A DNA stretch of 64,000 bases from Candidatus Anammoxibacter sp. (GCA_021777105.1 JAIQZQ010000005.1:1-64000); one strand, 5' to 3'; shown: positions 1-9,256, counted from the stretch's first letter. Notes: generated from the letters alone by a model not told the origin. Program-made: numbers and translations.

Positions 1-1137
1 ATTTTCTTCTTTATAGCACGGATCCAGAGGCCGTCCGGGTACCGGAACAGGCGCGCCGCCGTGACATTTTAATGCCCTGACTGTAGCAACGATCACGGCT
101 GCATTCGGATGATTTCCGGAGAAACGGCATTTTAAGTTCCAGAATTTTTCGAATCCTATATCAGCTCCAAATCCTGATTCGGTCACGTGGTAATCACCCA
201 GCTTCAATCCGATCCTATCAGCAACAATTGAAGACTGGCCAATAGCAATATTGGCAAAAGGTCCGGCATGAACAAATACCGGCTGCCCCTCAATGGTCTG
301 CAGCAGGTTTGGATTCAGAGCTTCCACCATCCATGCTGTCATAGCGCCGTCTACTTCAATGTCGGCAGTGGTTACGGGTTCGCCTGATTTGCTGTAAGCC
401 AAAACAATTTTTCCCATCCTTTCCCGCATATCTTTCAAATCTTTTGCAACAGACAGAATTGCCATAATCTCAGAGGATACAGCAATGGCAAAACCGGATT
501 TCATCATAAAACCGTCCATCTTCCCGCCAATGCCGATAATGATATCCCGGAGCGCCTGGGCGCAAAAATCGATAATCCACTTGGACTCAACTTTATTTGG
601 ATCAATATCAAGACGTTTCAGGTTCCTTTTTGCAAGTTGCTTGTCATTGTAGTTAAATTCATGCTGCATTCTGGATGTAAGGGCCACCATACCCAGGTTG
701 TGGGCATTTATAATGGCATTAATATCGCCGGTAAGGCCAAGTGAGAAAGGTGTCAGGGGGATACATTGGGAAAGTCCGCCACCAGCGGCAGAACCCTTAA
801 TATTCATTGTCGGCCCACCGGACGGTTGCCGGATAGCGCCGACGACCTTTTTATCTCTTTTTCCCAGCCCCTGCACCAAGCCCATTGTGGTAGTAGACTT
901 TCCCTCGCCAAGAGGGGTTGGAGTAATGGCTGTCACATCAATGAATTTTCCATCCGGCTTGTTTTCAAACCGTTTCAGAACCTTATTAAAATCAACTTTT
1001 GCTACATGATGTCCGTGAGGAAGTAATTCATCCTTCTGTAAACCCAATTCCTCGGCCAACTGATACACTGTCTTCATGCGTGTTTCCGCATCTGCTGCTA
1101 TTTCCCAATCCGCATGTTTTTTAGGATCTAATGCCAT
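1..1137 (-). CDS. fhs: Formate-tetrahydrofolate ligase, 3' part missing
   Basis: Joins formate to tetrahydrofolate with ATP to give 10-formyl-THF, the entry to the C1-THF pathway (Wood-Ljungdahl methyl branch or purine synthesis). I translated 379 codons from ATG at 1137; the frame is open to base 1, so roughly the last 180 of the usual ~560-590 residues lie outside the window. Visible family motifs are the P-loop [13 protein letters not shown] near residue 72, the adjacent GLVQGLG, the [20 protein letters not shown] stretch, and GDINAINAHNLG. An AAGGAGAG Shine-Dalgarno sits just upstream of the ATG, which decides the start. The nearest gene, the propeller protein, is 128 bases downstream of a different unit. 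Family call is firm; whether it works in acetogenesis or only biosynthesis cannot be judged from this window. Confidence 0.96.
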   Translation of the reverse strand, partial: MALDPKKHADWEIAADAETRMKTVYQLAEELGLQKDELLPHGHHVAKVDFNKVLKRFENKPDGKFIDVTAITPTPLGEGKSTTTMGLVQGLGKRDKKVVGAIRQPSGGPTMNIKGSAAGGGLSQCIPLTPFSLGLTGDINAIINAHNLGMVALTSRMQHEFNYNDKQLAKRNLKRLDIDPNKVESKWIIDFCAQALRDIIIGIGGKMDGFMMKSGFAIAVSSEIMAILSVAKDLKDMRERMGKIVLAYSKSGEPVTTADIEVDGAMTAWMVEALNPNLLQTIEGQPVFVHAGPFANIAIGQSSIVADRIGLKLGDYHVTESGFGADIGFEKFWNLKCRFSGNHPNAAVIVATVRALKCHGGAPVPVPGRPLDPCYKEEN

Positions 1138-1265
1138 TTTCTTACTCTCCTTATCTAATAAAATTTAATACTAATACAATAATAATAGTTTTATGTCCTC
1201 ATGAGCGTGATCTTAGGGAGTGCGCAAAAATAACTTTGTCTAGATATTTATGAGCAGCCCCTTCA

Positions 1266-2441
1266 TCAATCTCCAAAGGCGTAAAGGTTTCCGTCTTCCG
1301 ATGTTATGTAAAGCGTGCCGTCGGCGCCTATTGCCGGGGATGAGACAATCGACCCTTTTGTCTCAAACTTCCATTTAAGCGTGCCGTCTGAATTCACTGC
1401 GTATACAAAATTATCTGTTGAGCCGAAATAGAGAGTTCCCTCTGAATCAAGCGCCGGCGATGACAAGATTGAGCTGTCCGTTCCAAACTTCCACAACTCT
1501 TTGCCTGCCGATGATACTGCGTATAAATAAGCGTCGCCGGATCCGAAATAGAGCGTTCCGTCCTTGCCTAACGCGGCGGAGGAGTCTATGTCGATATCGG
1601 TATAGAACTTCCACTTAAGTTTTCCTTCAGTATCTAAAGCGTAAAATATCGAGTCTTCCGACCCTGCGTAAATTGTGCCGTCATCTCCAATAGTGGGCGC
1701 GACCTCAAAAAGATAATGTGTTCCAAACGCCCATTTTGACACGCCCGTCCTCGGGTTTACCGCAAAAAGATAGTAATCCTCCGATGTAAAATATACGGTG
1801 CCGTCTTTGCCTATTGCCGGTGTGCCAAGCACGTGATCTTTGGTTCGAACGCGCCATTTAAATTCGCCCTTGTCGCTTATCGCGTAACAGTGGTTGTCCC
1901 ACGAGCCTATATATATTGTGCCGTCGTTTCCAATTGTGGGCGACGAGATAATGCCCCCGTCGGTCTTGTATTTCCATTTAAGCGTGCCGTCAGGGTTTAA
2001 TCTATACAAATGGCAGTCCCACGAGCCGAAATATATTGTGCCGTCTTCGGATATGGATGGGGACGAGTCAACTTCGTCGCCCGTCTTAAATTTCCATTTT
2101 AAAGAGCCGTCAGGTTTAACCGCGTAAAGATTGCCGTCGCGCGCGCCGAAATAGATGACATTATTCGCGTCAATACATGGGGACGATTGCGATATGGCGC
2201 CGCCCGCCTTAAAACTCCATTTAAGCTTATTTGTTTGCGGGCCTTTGTGCGGGCTTCTGCCTGTGTGCCTTATGTCGTGCCTGAACATAGGCCACGCAGT
2301 GTCGGCTGCCTGGGCTGCGCAATGTTTAAGATCAACAAACGAGTTGAACATGACAATGCCGCAAATTAAAACCAATATGATATAAGATTTTGCGAAATAA
2401 GTAAAAATATTTACTTTTTTTAATATTGAATAATTTTTCAT
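1266..2441 (-). CDS. Secreted eight-blade PQQ-like beta-propeller protein
   Basis: 391 residues. A long N-terminal hydrophobic stretch (about residues 15-35) ends near HCAAQAADT and reads as a signal peptide or membrane anchor. The rest is eight repeats of about 38-40 residues with the pattern W-x-F-x-T...SSPAI-x-x-DGTLYFGS-x-D-x-x-LYAV, the PQQ-like (PQQ_2/BamB-type) propeller signature; counting the YFGS/YITS-D strands gives eight blades. The family includes BamB and PQQ dehydrogenases, but no catalytic quinoprotein residues are recognisable, so a scaffold or extracytoplasmic binding role is more likely than an enzyme. It lies downstream of hisB on the same strand with about 150 bases between, which contains one arm of an inverted repeat, so it is probably its own unit. 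Confidence 0.85.
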   Translation of the reverse strand: MKNYSILKKVNIFTYFAKSYIILVLICGIVMFNSFVDLKHCAAQAADTAWPMFRHDIRHTGRSPHKGPQTNKLKWSFKAGGAISQSSPCIDANNVIYFGARDGNLYAVKPDGSLKWKFKTGDEVDSSPSISEDGTIYFGSWDCHLYRLNPDGTLKWKYKTDGGIISSPTIGNDGTIYIGSWDNHCYAISDKGEFKWRVRTKDHVLGTPAIGKDGTVYFTSEDYYLFAVNPRTGVSKWAFGTHYLFEVAPTIGDDGTIYAGSEDSIFYALDTEGKLKWKFYTDIDIDSSAALGKDGTLYFGSGDAYLYAVSSAGKELWKFGTDSSILSSPALDSEGTLYFGSTDNFVYAVNSDGTLKWKFETKGSIVSSPAIGADGTLYITSEDGNLYAFGD

Positions 2442-2519
2442 TTTTAATCTCTTACTTTAATACGTCGTAAATTTGATAAATCGTAATAGTATAAAATCCT
2501 AACCCCGTGTAACCAGGAA

Positions 2520-2571
2520 AAGTGACTAAATTGCGCTAAAGTTAAAAGTGAACTAAAGTTTTGGTAAAAAT
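2520..2571 (+). repeat. Arm 1 of an inverted repeat flanking hisB-hisC
   Basis: A 52-base stretch beginning AAGTGACTAAA and ending GGTAAAAAT. Its reverse complement recurs at 4431-4482 with only a handful of mismatches. The two arms lie about 1.9 kb apart and enclose exactly hisB and hisC. Confidence 0.8.
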
Positions 2572-2594
2572 TTTCAATATATAACTTATAAGAC

Positions 2595-3185
2595 CTAAAG
2601 CATACCTTTGGTTGAAGGGACGCCTTTTGACCTTTTGTCAAACATTACAGCCTCGCCCAAAGCCCTTGCGGCTCCTTTAAATATGGCTTCCGCAATGTGG
2701 TGGGCATTGTTGCCGTATGGAACGTTAATATGCATATTGCAACCCGCGTTTGATGTAAACGCTTCAAAGAACTCCTCTATTAATTCAACATTAAAAGCGC
2801 CTATCTTGGAGACATTAAATTTAACGTTGTAGATCAGGGATATTCTGCCGCTTAAGTCCACCGCGATATCGGCCAGGGCTTCCTGCATAGGCAGGCTTAT
2901 ATTGGCGAACCGCGTTATGCCTTTTTTGTCTGAAAGCGAATCCTTAAACGCCTGGCCCAGGCAAATTCCCACATCCTCAACCGTGTGGTGGTCGTCAACA
3001 TGCCTGTCGCCTACCGCCTTGATTGTGAGGTCAAAGCGCGCATGCTTTGACAGCAGGTCCAGCATGTGATCGAGAAAACCCACGCCGGTGGAGATATCGC
3101 CTTTGCCTTCGCCGTCAAGATTAAGATGCAACTCTACATTTGTTTCATTTGTCTTGCGCAGAATTTTAGACTTTCGCTGTTTCAT
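2595..3185 (-). CDS. hisB: Imidazoleglycerol-phosphate dehydratase
   Basis: Catalyses the sixth step of histidine synthesis, dehydrating imidazoleglycerol phosphate to imidazole-acetol phosphate. 196 residues, the usual monofunctional length. The two metal-binding motifs are present: HHTVEDVG in the first half and HHIAEAIFKG in the second; GVGFLDHML and FDLTIKAVGD are also typical. The ATG at 3185 is preferred because AAGAGGAAG precedes it and the protein then begins MKQRKSKILR; an in-frame ATG at 3221 would overlap the end of hisC. It follows hisC with a 10-base gap, so the two are co-transcribed. Confidence 0.95.
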   Translation of the reverse strand: MKQRKSKILRKTNETNVELHLNLDGEGKGDISTGVGFLDHMLDLLSKHARFDLTIKAVGDRHVDDHHTVEDVGICLGQAFKDSLSDKKGITRFANISLPMQEALADIAVDLSGRISLIYNVKFNVSKIGAFNVELIEEFFEAFTSNAGCNMHINVPYGNNAHHIAEAIFKGAARALGEAVMFDKRSKGVPSTKGML

Positions 3186-3195
3186 AAACTTCCTC

Positions 3196-4248
3196 TTAAG
3201 AAATTTTAAGTATATCCGCAATATTAGTTAAAAGGGTTTTAATCTCGTCGTCCGTCCCTATTGTTATCCTTAGGCAATCATCTGTTTTTGGTTTGTTAAA
3301 ATACCGCACAAGGATTTGCCTGTTCTTCAATTCTGAAAACAGCTCATTTGCGTTAACATTGCCGGGGCATTTTGCAAAAATAAAGTTTGATTGCGATGGA
3401 TGCACATGAAAGCCCCAGTTGGTCAAAGATTCAGATAAAAAAACTCTGGTTTTTTTGATTTTTTCAGCGTTGTCCTGCATATGATCCTGGTCTTTTAAAG
3501 CCGCAACCAACCCAACTATGCCAAGGCGGTCTACATTATATGAATCCTTAACTTTCGTCATGCCGTTTATCAGCTCCTCCTGGGCCATGCCGATTCCAAG
3601 CCTGAGTCCGGCCAATGAATACGACTTTGACAGCGTTCTCAGCACAATAACATTTGGGCATTTGTCTATCAAACCAACACAATTGGTTTCGGCAAAGTCG
3701 GCATACGCCTCATCAACAACAAGAACGCCTTCAATCTTTTTTGCTATATCCAGGACTTTTTCCGGCGGAATCATTGTGCCGGAAGGCGAATTTGGGTTTG
3801 ATAAAAATGTAACGCGCGCGTCTTTAACAACAATGTTGTCGGACAGGGAGAAATCGTCGTTAAAGTCAATGTTGCAAATCTCGCCGTCCTGCAACTCTGC
3901 CAATGTTTCATAGAGAGAGTACGTGGGATATGGTATTACTACCTTGTCTCCCGGTCCGACAAAACTGCGTATAATCATTGTAAGCACATCGTCGGAACCG
4001 TTGCCCACAATAACACTGTTCGGCGAAATGTTGAACAGCTTGCCTATTTCATTTTTTGCCGAGCCTGCTATCGGGTCAGGGTAGAGCCGCAAATCTCCGT
4101 TTATCTCCTTTTGCAACGCTTCAATTACAGCGGGCGAGGGTGGATAGGGATTCTCGTTTGTGTTTAATTTAACAACGTTGCCGCCCTTTGGCTGCTCCCC
4201 TGGGACGTACCCCTCCATATTATCTATGTTTTTTCGAAAATAACTCAT
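3196..4248 (-). CDS. hisC: Histidinol-phosphate aminotransferase
   Basis: PLP-dependent class I/II aminotransferase converting imidazole-acetol phosphate and glutamate to histidinol phosphate. 350 residues, normal length. Visible landmarks: NTNENPYPPSP at the N-terminus, GNGSDD (phosphate side of PLP), NPNSPSG, VVDEAYADF, and the PLP lysine in TLSKSYSLAGLRLG, with RITIGT near the C-terminus. It sits directly upstream of hisB and products of the two act in consecutive steps. hisD lies 295 bases upstream on the same strand, separated by repeats, so the his genes are only partly clustered and hisG, A, F, H and I are not in this window. Confidence 0.95.
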   Translation of the reverse strand: MSYFRKNIDNMEGYVPGEQPKGGNVVKLNTNENPYPPSPAVIEALQKEINGDLRLYPDPIAGSAKNEIGKLFNISPNSVIVGNGSDDVLTMIIRSFVGPGDKVVIPYPTYSLYETLAELQDGEICNIDFNDDFSLSDNIVVKDARVTFLSNPNSPSGTMIPPEKVLDIAKKIEGVLVVDEAYADFAETNCVGLIDKCPNVIVLRTLSKSYSLAGLRLGIGMAQEELINGMTKVKDSYNVDRLGIVGLVAALKDQDHMQDNAEKIKKTRVFLSESLTNWGFHVHPSQSNFIFAKCPGNVNANELFSELKNRQILVRYFNKPKTDDCLRITIGTDDEIKTLLTNIADILKIS

Positions 4249-4543
4249 GTGTGGAAATTATATTAGTATCTTATAAGTTGAATCTTGACAATTTTTGACA
4301 AGATATTTAAATGCGTCATAAAATTCAAAAATTAATACGTTCAGTTTTAAGGAAAGCTGTAAACTCATGGCAAAAACGTTTAGAAGCAGTCTGCAAGACT
4401 GCTCCAGCATTAAATTGCCAAAAATCCCGGATTTTTACCTAAACTTTAGATCACTTTTAACTTTAGCTCATTTTAGTCACTTATCCGGTTTATCCAGGCT
4501 AGGTTTTTTGATAAGTAAACAAAGTAAAATTTAATGCCGGACT
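4249..4543. repeat. hisC-hisD spacer holding arm 2 of the inverted repeat and a palindrome
   Basis: Arm 2 of the 52-base inverted repeat is at 4431-4482 (reverse complement of 2520-2571). A separate perfect palindrome, AGCAGTCT-gca-AGACTGCT, lies at 4385-4403. I see no coding frame. Spacers with such palindromes recur through the window, so this looks like insertion of small repeated elements between genes that are otherwise in one orientation. Confidence 0.7.
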
Positions 4544-5830
4544 TTAATCCAGCCTAACCTTAATTGAGCCGGCGTGTTCTATTAAACCTTCCGAAGTAGC
4601 CAGCTCTATCGTGTCGTCGGCCGCGTCTTTAAGCGTGTCCTTAGTATATTTAATTACAGCCGTTCTTTTCAGGAAATCGTTAACTGAAAGGCCTGAAAAA
4701 AAACGCGCGGTTCCGCCGGTGGGCAGAACGTGCGACGGGCCGGCAATGTAATCGCCAAGAGCCACCGGCGTGTAATTGCCCACAAACACGGCCCCGGCAT
4801 TTTTGACTTTAGCGGCAAATTGCTCAGGATTTTCAACCTGTATTTCCAGATGCTCCGCCGCGAATTTGTTTGCGGCCAGGCACAGCTCTTCTTCATTCTG
4901 AACAATAATTATTAATCCAAATCTGTCCAGCGATCTTTTTATGCCTTCAGCGCGGCTTGAATCCGCGATAATTTTATCTATCTCTATTTGTACCGATTTT
5001 GCCAACTCTTCCGAAGTTGTGGCCAGGACCGCCACGCCCGGGTCGTGTTCCGCCTGCGACGCCATATCCGCGGCCACAAATCGCGGGTCTGCCGTATGGT
5101 CGGCGATTATCAACACCTCGCTGGGGCCTGCAATAATGTCGATGCCGACATTGCCGTAAAGCTCTTTTTTAGCGATAGCCACATAAACATTTCCGGGCCC
5201 CACAATCTTGTCAACCGCCGGTATTGAGTCTGTTCCAAAAGCAAGAGCCGCAATGGAGTGCGCCCCGCCCACTTTGTATATCTCGTCAACGCCGGCTTCA
5301 CTTGCGGCAACCAGCCTCTCAGGCGGTATATTGCCGTCTTTGCCCGGAGGCGAAACCATAACAATATGTTCAACCCCGGCGACCTTTGCCGGCACAACAT
5401 TCATTAATACGGTAGAAGGATACGAGGCCGAGCCGCCTGGGATATAAGCCCCTATTTTTTCAATCGGCCGGTAAACAGTATTAATAGTTGAAGTCTTATC
5501 TATATATAAGGTATCCGGCGGTTTAATCTTGATGTGGTTCTGAAACGTCTCTATATTTCTCTTAGCGCGCTGAATCGCTTTTATTAATTCGCCGGGCGCT
5601 TTTGAGTAAGCCGCGTCAATATCGCTTTGGTTAACCTTAAGATCAGCCGGCGATATCTCGACATTGTCAAACTTGCGTGTATAACGGGCAAGGGCCTCGT
5701 CGCCGTTCGTTTTTACATCGCTAATTATCGCCCTTATTGAGTCAATTTCGTCGTTGGTGGGGCTGATAACATTTATAAATTGCTGAATCTCTTCAATTAA
5801 GTTGCGCTCCCGCGTATCTATTACTTTCAC
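4544..5830 (-). CDS. hisD: Histidinol dehydrogenase
   Basis: Zinc-dependent, NAD-linked enzyme that oxidises histidinol to histidine in two steps. 428 residues, full length. Key residues are visible: the zinc ligands in SQAEHDPG (Gln and His), the catalytic Glu-His pair in FAAEHLEIQ, and the C-terminal GDYIAGPSHVLPTGGTAR and SGLSV blocks; GPGNVYVAIAKK and DIIAGPSEV match the NAD/substrate region. The start at 5830 gives MKVIDTRERN, a normal N-terminus. Transcribed toward hisC but separated from it by a 295-base repeat-bearing spacer. Confidence 0.96.
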   Translation of the reverse strand: MKVIDTRERNLIEEIQQFINVISPTNDEIDSIRAIISDVKTNGDEALARYTRKFDNVEISPADLKVNQSDIDAAYSKAPGELIKAIQRAKRNIETFQNHIKIKPPDTLYIDKTSTINTVYRPIEKIGAYIPGGSASYPSTVLMNVVPAKVAGVEHIVMVSPPGKDGNIPPERLVAASEAGVDEIYKVGGAHSIAALAFGTDSIPAVDKIVGPGNVYVAIAKKELYGNVGIDIIAGPSEVLIIADHTADPRFVAADMASQAEHDPGVAVLATTSEELAKSVQIEIDKIIADSSRAEGIKRSLDRFGLIIIVQNEEELCLAANKFAAEHLEIQVENPEQFAAKVKNAGAVFVGNYTPVALGDYIAGPSHVLPTGGTARFFSGLSVNDFLKRTAVIKYTKDTLKDAADDTIELATSEGLIEHAGSIKVRLD

Positions 5831-6069
5831 ATATAGGTTACCACGTAGTTAATTGTTTATTTATACCAAGGCTACAAAGTATTGAGCTTCAACATGAAAT
5901 GACTTTTTAAAATGAAGTTTTAATGGAACCACTTATATAGCAATAATTTGGAAAATAAGAAGTAAAATTATATTTTTTAAACAAAGGGGTGTCAAGCACA
6001 AATGGCGGCCTGTTGTGGTTGTAAATCATATATGGCAAATTGGGCGATTTTAGAATTCCTAAAAATAAC

Positions 6070-6122
6070 GGCACAGGCATCCTTGCCTGTGTTTCAATGA
6101 TCACAGGCAGGATGCCTGTGCC
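6070..6122. repeat. Nested inverted repeat, GGCACAGGCATCC family
   Basis: Outer arms of 13 bases, GGCACAGGCATCC and GGATGCCTGTGCC, pair perfectly; inner arms TGCCTGTG and CACAGGCA extend the hairpin. A related hairpin with the same CACAGGC/GCCTGTG core occurs at 62891-62925, so it is a dispersed element. No T-run follows. Confidence 0.75.
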
Positions 6123-6129
6123 ACTAGCT

Positions 6130-6152
6130 GGTTCAAGTCTCCAGACTTGAAC
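6130..6152. repeat. TTCAAGTC palindrome, copy 1
   Basis: GTTCAAGTCT-cc-AGACTTGAAC, a 10-bp stem with a 2-base centre, followed by ACTTTGCTGC. Related copies are at 9318-9351, 10175-10206, 17837-17866 and 20191-20214; three of the five are followed by a (A)CTTTGCT tail. Confidence 0.75.
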
Positions 6153-6417
6153 TTTGCTGCCTTAAGTAAATCTGCAATAGCGCTTTCAAGCAGGAAAATA
6201 AAAAAGTCCTAACTCTCTGTTAAATAAACATGTTAAACGGTTCGTAATTTAATATTTGGGACTTAATTGTGACTGCTGAATAGTAAATTGATATCCGTGA
6301 TAAACATATTGAGCAAAAGAACAAATTTAATAAGATTTGCGGCTATCTGAGCTATTTAATTTGTTGATTTAAACAGAGAAAGGAGGTGGTTTAAGAGGGC
6401 CTGAATATAGTTTTTAA

Positions 6418-6474
6418 ATGAACGGCAAAGCAAAAGAGTTTTTCAAATTTGCAAAGAACCCGCCTGATATTTAA
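6418..6474 (+). other. Possible leader peptide MNGK..., 18 codons
   Basis: ATG AAC GGC AAA opens an 18-codon frame that ends 58 bases before the start of the first fibre protein. The NGK-x-x-(E)F core recurs before the other paralogues (ATG start at 18200, GTG at 16510, non-standard CTG at 8339, decayed at about 20780). An AAAGGAGG lies about 35 bases upstream, too far to be a normal ribosome binding site for it. It may be a short translated leader or simply a conserved RNA element. Confidence 0.35.
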
Positions 6475-6532
6475 TTAATTTGAATTGTATAGATTTATAA
6501 CTATATTTTTAGTAATAGAGAGGGGAAACAAA

Positions 6533-7456
6533 ATGAGATTAAGTATAAAAAACGCGTTTTTTGCGGGAATAATAGGATTTGTGGCAATATTTTCAACTAT
6601 TTGCGGTATAGTTTCAGCGGAAGAGGAGAGGAATTACACAATTGCAACCGGGAGCGACCCATTGCAAGCTCTTGATCATGCAGATTACGGCTTGCCGATT
6701 CTTCAGCCTTCTACCCCTGCTATACAACAGCATGGAAATATCAACATTGGGGGCGCAGGATTGTTTGGAGACGGCGTGGGTATTGGCACTGAAAATCCAG
6801 CCGGCATTTTGCACGTAGTTGGAACAACCACAATATTTTCAGGTTCGGTTGGTGTGGGCACTGAAACGCCGGTTACAGAACTGCATGTTATAGGTACGGT
6901 TACGGCAACCGCGTTTGAGGGAGATGGGTCGTTATTGACTGGTATAACTGCGGGAGGATCCGGTGAAGACACAACTAACGATTCGTGGACAGGAACCGGC
7001 TCGGTATATACAGCTTCCGGCAACGTAGGCATCGGCACAACGACGACGCCACAGGCGGATTTGCATATAAAAACCGAATCTCAAACTGAAATAAAAATCC
7101 AAACTACCCAAGCAAATGGAGATGCTCACATTCAATACACCAATGACTCGCTCCGAGATTGGCGAGCAGGTATGCGAGGTATTACTGCGAGCGCTGATTA
7201 TTTTTATATAAGAGATGAAACCGCCGCAGCGGATCGTATAGTTGTTGATACTTCCGGCTACGTCGGCATTGGGACGGCGGCGCCTGATGAAAAGTTTGAA
7301 GTTGAATTTGGCTCAACCTCCAAGGATATTGAGTTAGGCGTGGGTACAACTGATCCGGACGTTACATTTGTTACTTTGAGGAGTCCAAATGGAACAAAGT
7401 ATTATATAACAGTTAACGACAGCGGGACTTTTACATCTTCAACTTCAAAACCATAA
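6533..7456 (+). CDS. Secreted fibre-repeat surface protein, paralogue 1 of 5
   Basis: 307 residues from ATG at 6533 (MRLSIKNAFFAGIIGF), chosen because AGAGAGGGGAAA precedes it and the same start context occurs in all five paralogues. Signal peptide of about 29 residues ending near GIVSA, then EEERNYTIATGSD. The N-terminal module has the DPLQALDHADYGLPILQ allele (shared with paralogues 3 and 5). It is followed by short repeats of the form GVGIGTE-x-P-x-x-x-LHV and TATAFEGDGSLLTG, of the type found in phage tail fibres and other trimeric beta-helical fibres. A GEDTTNDSW linker is shared with paralogue 5, and the ADLHIK...RDWRAGMR body is shared with paralogue 3. The C-terminus is unique. Function unknown; an exported adhesive or surface-layer fibre is the reasonable inference. 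Confidence 0.8.
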   Translation: MRLSIKNAFFAGIIGFVAIFSTICGIVSAEEERNYTIATGSDPLQALDHADYGLPILQPSTPAIQQHGNINIGGAGLFGDGVGIGTENPAGILHVVGTTTIFSGSVGVGTETPVTELHVIGTVTATAFEGDGSLLTGITAGGSGEDTTNDSWTGTGSVYTASGNVGIGTTTTPQADLHIKTESQTEIKIQTTQANGDAHIQYTNDSLRDWRAGMRGITASADYFYIRDETAAADRIVVDTSGYVGIGTAAPDEKFEVEFGSTSKDIELGVGTTDPDVTFVTLRSPNGTKYYITVNDSGTFTSSTSKP

Positions 7457-7485
7457 TAGAATTTAGGACGCTGTTGAAGTTTACC

Positions 7486-7528
7486 ACATGCCGGCGCAGG
7501 CTTATAGACTGCGTCGGCATGTTTCTTA
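7486..7528 (+). terminator. Hairpin after fibre paralogue 1
   Basis: ACATGCCGGCGCAG (7486-7499) pairs with CTGCGTCGGCATGT (7509-7522) with one wobble, followed by TTCTT. A strong stem with a weak T-run 30 bases after the stop codon; probably a factor-independent terminator. Confidence 0.65.
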
Positions 7529-7830
7529 ACCGGACAAAACGCATGGCAAAGAAGTGAGCTCAAACGGATTTTAACGTTGTGGATCATCTAAAAAATTAAG
7601 CCGACGAGCGGCAGATAATTGTATTAAAACAATCTTTTTCAATATACAGCCGATGACCGAAATGAAGAACCAATGTGCTTTTAAACTTTTTTAACTATAG
7701 AGCTGACGCATAAACTACATAAGTTGTTATAAAATAAGACGTTAATCCCAAAAATAAGAATAGTATTTTGTAAAATGGCGGAATGTTTTTACAAAAATAA
7801 GGATTTACCTGTGTCAAAGCGGTCAAACAT

Positions 7831-8410
7831 TCACATTACATCTTCATTTTACAAATTTCAAAATCTTTAAATAATCACAAAGTTTTTGCTTTTCTTAGTG
7901 CCTTTGCGTCTTTGTGGCTAAAATTGCTTTTGATTCTATAAATTAAAGTTTATGCAGAAGCTGCTTAAGCAGCGCCCTCAAACAATTCTGCTCCGTATTC
8001 CCTCAATTTTAAAAACAAGTCAATAAATCCGCAAAAAACAGTTTTTCCACAAAATGCAAAAATAATTTCGTTCCGAAACCACATAAAGCAACTACTTAGA
8101 AACCCTACATGGTCGCAAGTGTATCATATAGCAACAACAAGAGTTACAACTTGCGGCAATTTTGAACCCCTTACACGGACTACCTAATTTGTAGGGGCAC
8201 ACCACTACAAGGCATAGGGTTTTCCCTGATTGACAAAATTTTGTTAATTCGATAACAATATTCAGGTTATGCATTCCGTTCATTGCTATTTATTTTTTTA
8301 TTTAAATCGGGAAAGGAGGGTGTTAAGGGGGTAATGGTCTGAACGGCAAGTCGAACGAGTTCTAAGAATATATTTGTCAAAATTTTTTAATAAATGAGAG
8401 GGGAAACAAT
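7831..8410 (+). repeat. Long conserved upstream block, copy before paralogue 2
   Basis: About 580 bases nearly identical to 15998-16579 before paralogue 3; the right-hand 380 bases also match 17881-18270 (before paralogue 4) and, more weakly, 20465-20848 (before paralogue 5). Landmarks in order: CTACTTAGAAACCCTACATG (8092-8111), CGCAAGT...ACTTGCGG inverted pair, hairpin GTAGGGG-CACA-CCACTAC (8191-8208), AAGGCATAGGGTTTTCCC, promoter (8230-8258), AAAGGAGG near 8312, NGK leader element (8339-8365), GAGAGGGGAAACA, ATG. No gene is seen inside it. Confidence 0.85.
8230..8258 (+). promoter_or_regulatory. Promoter of fibre paralogue 2
   Basis: Consensus -35 TTGACA at 8230-8235, 17-base spacer, TAACAA at 8253-8258. 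The same arrangement with an identical spacer length occurs at 10443, 16401, 18092 and 20657. Predicted start of transcription about 8265 gives a leader of about 145 bases. Confidence 0.65.
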
Positions 8411-9256
8411 ATGAGATTAAGTATAAAAAATGTGTTTGTTGCAGGGGCAATCGGGTTTGCGGCACTATTTTCAACTATTTGCGGCGTAGTTTCAGCGGAA
8501 GAGGAGAAAAATTACACAATAGCCACAGGGAGCGATTTGATTACAGGTTCTAACCATCTTGACCTCATATATGACGTTATTCCTGTTTTACAGGATGAGA
8601 CCCCGGCCAACCAGCAGCATGGAAATATCAACATCGAGGGCACGGGATTATTTGGAGAGGGGCTTGGCATTGGAACTACAACCCCGGCCGGTATTTTACA
8701 CGTTGTTGGAACAACAACAATATTTTCAGGCACTGTTACTGCGTCATTGTTTGTAGGCGACGGTTCAGGGTTGACCAGCGTCGGCGATGGTAATTCTTTA
8801 GACGCGTCGGACGGCAGCCCGGAGAATGCCGTATTTGTGGATGCAAACGGCAATGTCGGCATTGGAACTACGGGGCCTTCTGCTTTTTTGGAAGTTACCG
8901 GCGAAAATGAAGGCGCTTGGGCAACATTCATAAGCAACACGGATGCGGATAATGGTTTTGGATTAAAGGTTAGGTCTGGTGATGATAATAATACTTTAGC
9001 TTTTAAAGTGGAAAATATTAACACGAATACACTCTTATCGGTAGATGGTGACGGCAACGTCGGCATCGGTGTAACGTGGCCGAGCGCCGCGCTTGAAGTA
9101 GATGGAGGAGTTGTTCCCAAAAAAGTGACAACCGATCCATGCGGATCGGGATACCCGGAAGCTGTTCTGTTTTACAATGACACAAGCGATTATTTTTGCT
9201 ATTGCAACGGCAGTGGCGTGGATAAGAGAGTATATGACAACGGGGCTTGTTTTTGA
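8411..9256 (+). CDS. Secreted fibre-repeat surface protein, paralogue 2 of 5
   Basis: 281 residues. Signal peptide MRLSIKNVFVAGAIGF...GVVSA is nearly the same as in the other four copies. The N-terminal module is of the second allele, DLITGSNHLDLIYDVIPVLQ, shared only with paralogue 4. Fibre repeats include LGIGTTTPAGILHVVG and NVGIGTTGP; the linker GDGNSLDASDGSPENAVF is shared with paralogues 3 and 4. The unique C-terminus has four cysteines in its last 40 residues (DPCGSG, YFCYC, GACF), so it may be disulfide-stabilised. Exported; receptor or surface function unknown. Confidence 0.8.
   Translation: MRLSIKNVFVAGAIGFAALFSTICGVVSAEEEKNYTIATGSDLITGSNHLDLIYDVIPVLQDETPANQQHGNINIEGTGLFGEGLGIGTTTPAGILHVVGTTTIFSGTVTASLFVGDGSGLTSVGDGNSLDASDGSPENAVFVDANGNVGIGTTGPSAFLEVTGENEGAWATFISNTDADNGFGLKVRSGDDNNTLAFKVENINTNTLLSVDGDGNVGIGVTWPSAALEVDGGVVPKKVTTDPCGSGYPEAVLFYNDTSDYFCYCNGSGVDKRVYDNGACF

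Larger units (their letters stand above)
5831..6417. other. Repeat-bearing intergenic region between hisD and the fibre-protein array
   Basis: About 590 bases without a gene I can support. It contains the nested hairpin at 6070-6122 and the TTCAAGTC palindrome at 6130-6152, each listed separately. Unlike the other four paralogues, the first fibre gene has no copy of the conserved hairpin/TTGACA promoter block here; only the AAAGGAGG-NGK leader part is shared (from about 6378). Confidence 0.6.

Noticed and set aside
2444-2641. 65-codon frame overlapping the 3' end of hisB
   Set aside because: It lies over the repeat arm and the hisB stop, with no family or start signal.
7614-7660. Sigma-28 promoter (GCCGATGA with TAAA upstream)
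   Set aside because: Spacing between TAAA and GCCGAT is about 20 bases instead of about 15, and no motility gene follows.
7831-8410. c-di-GMP or other known riboswitch in the fibre-gene leaders
   Set aside because: The conserved hairpin lies upstream of the predicted promoter, and I cannot match the leader to a known riboswitch consensus.
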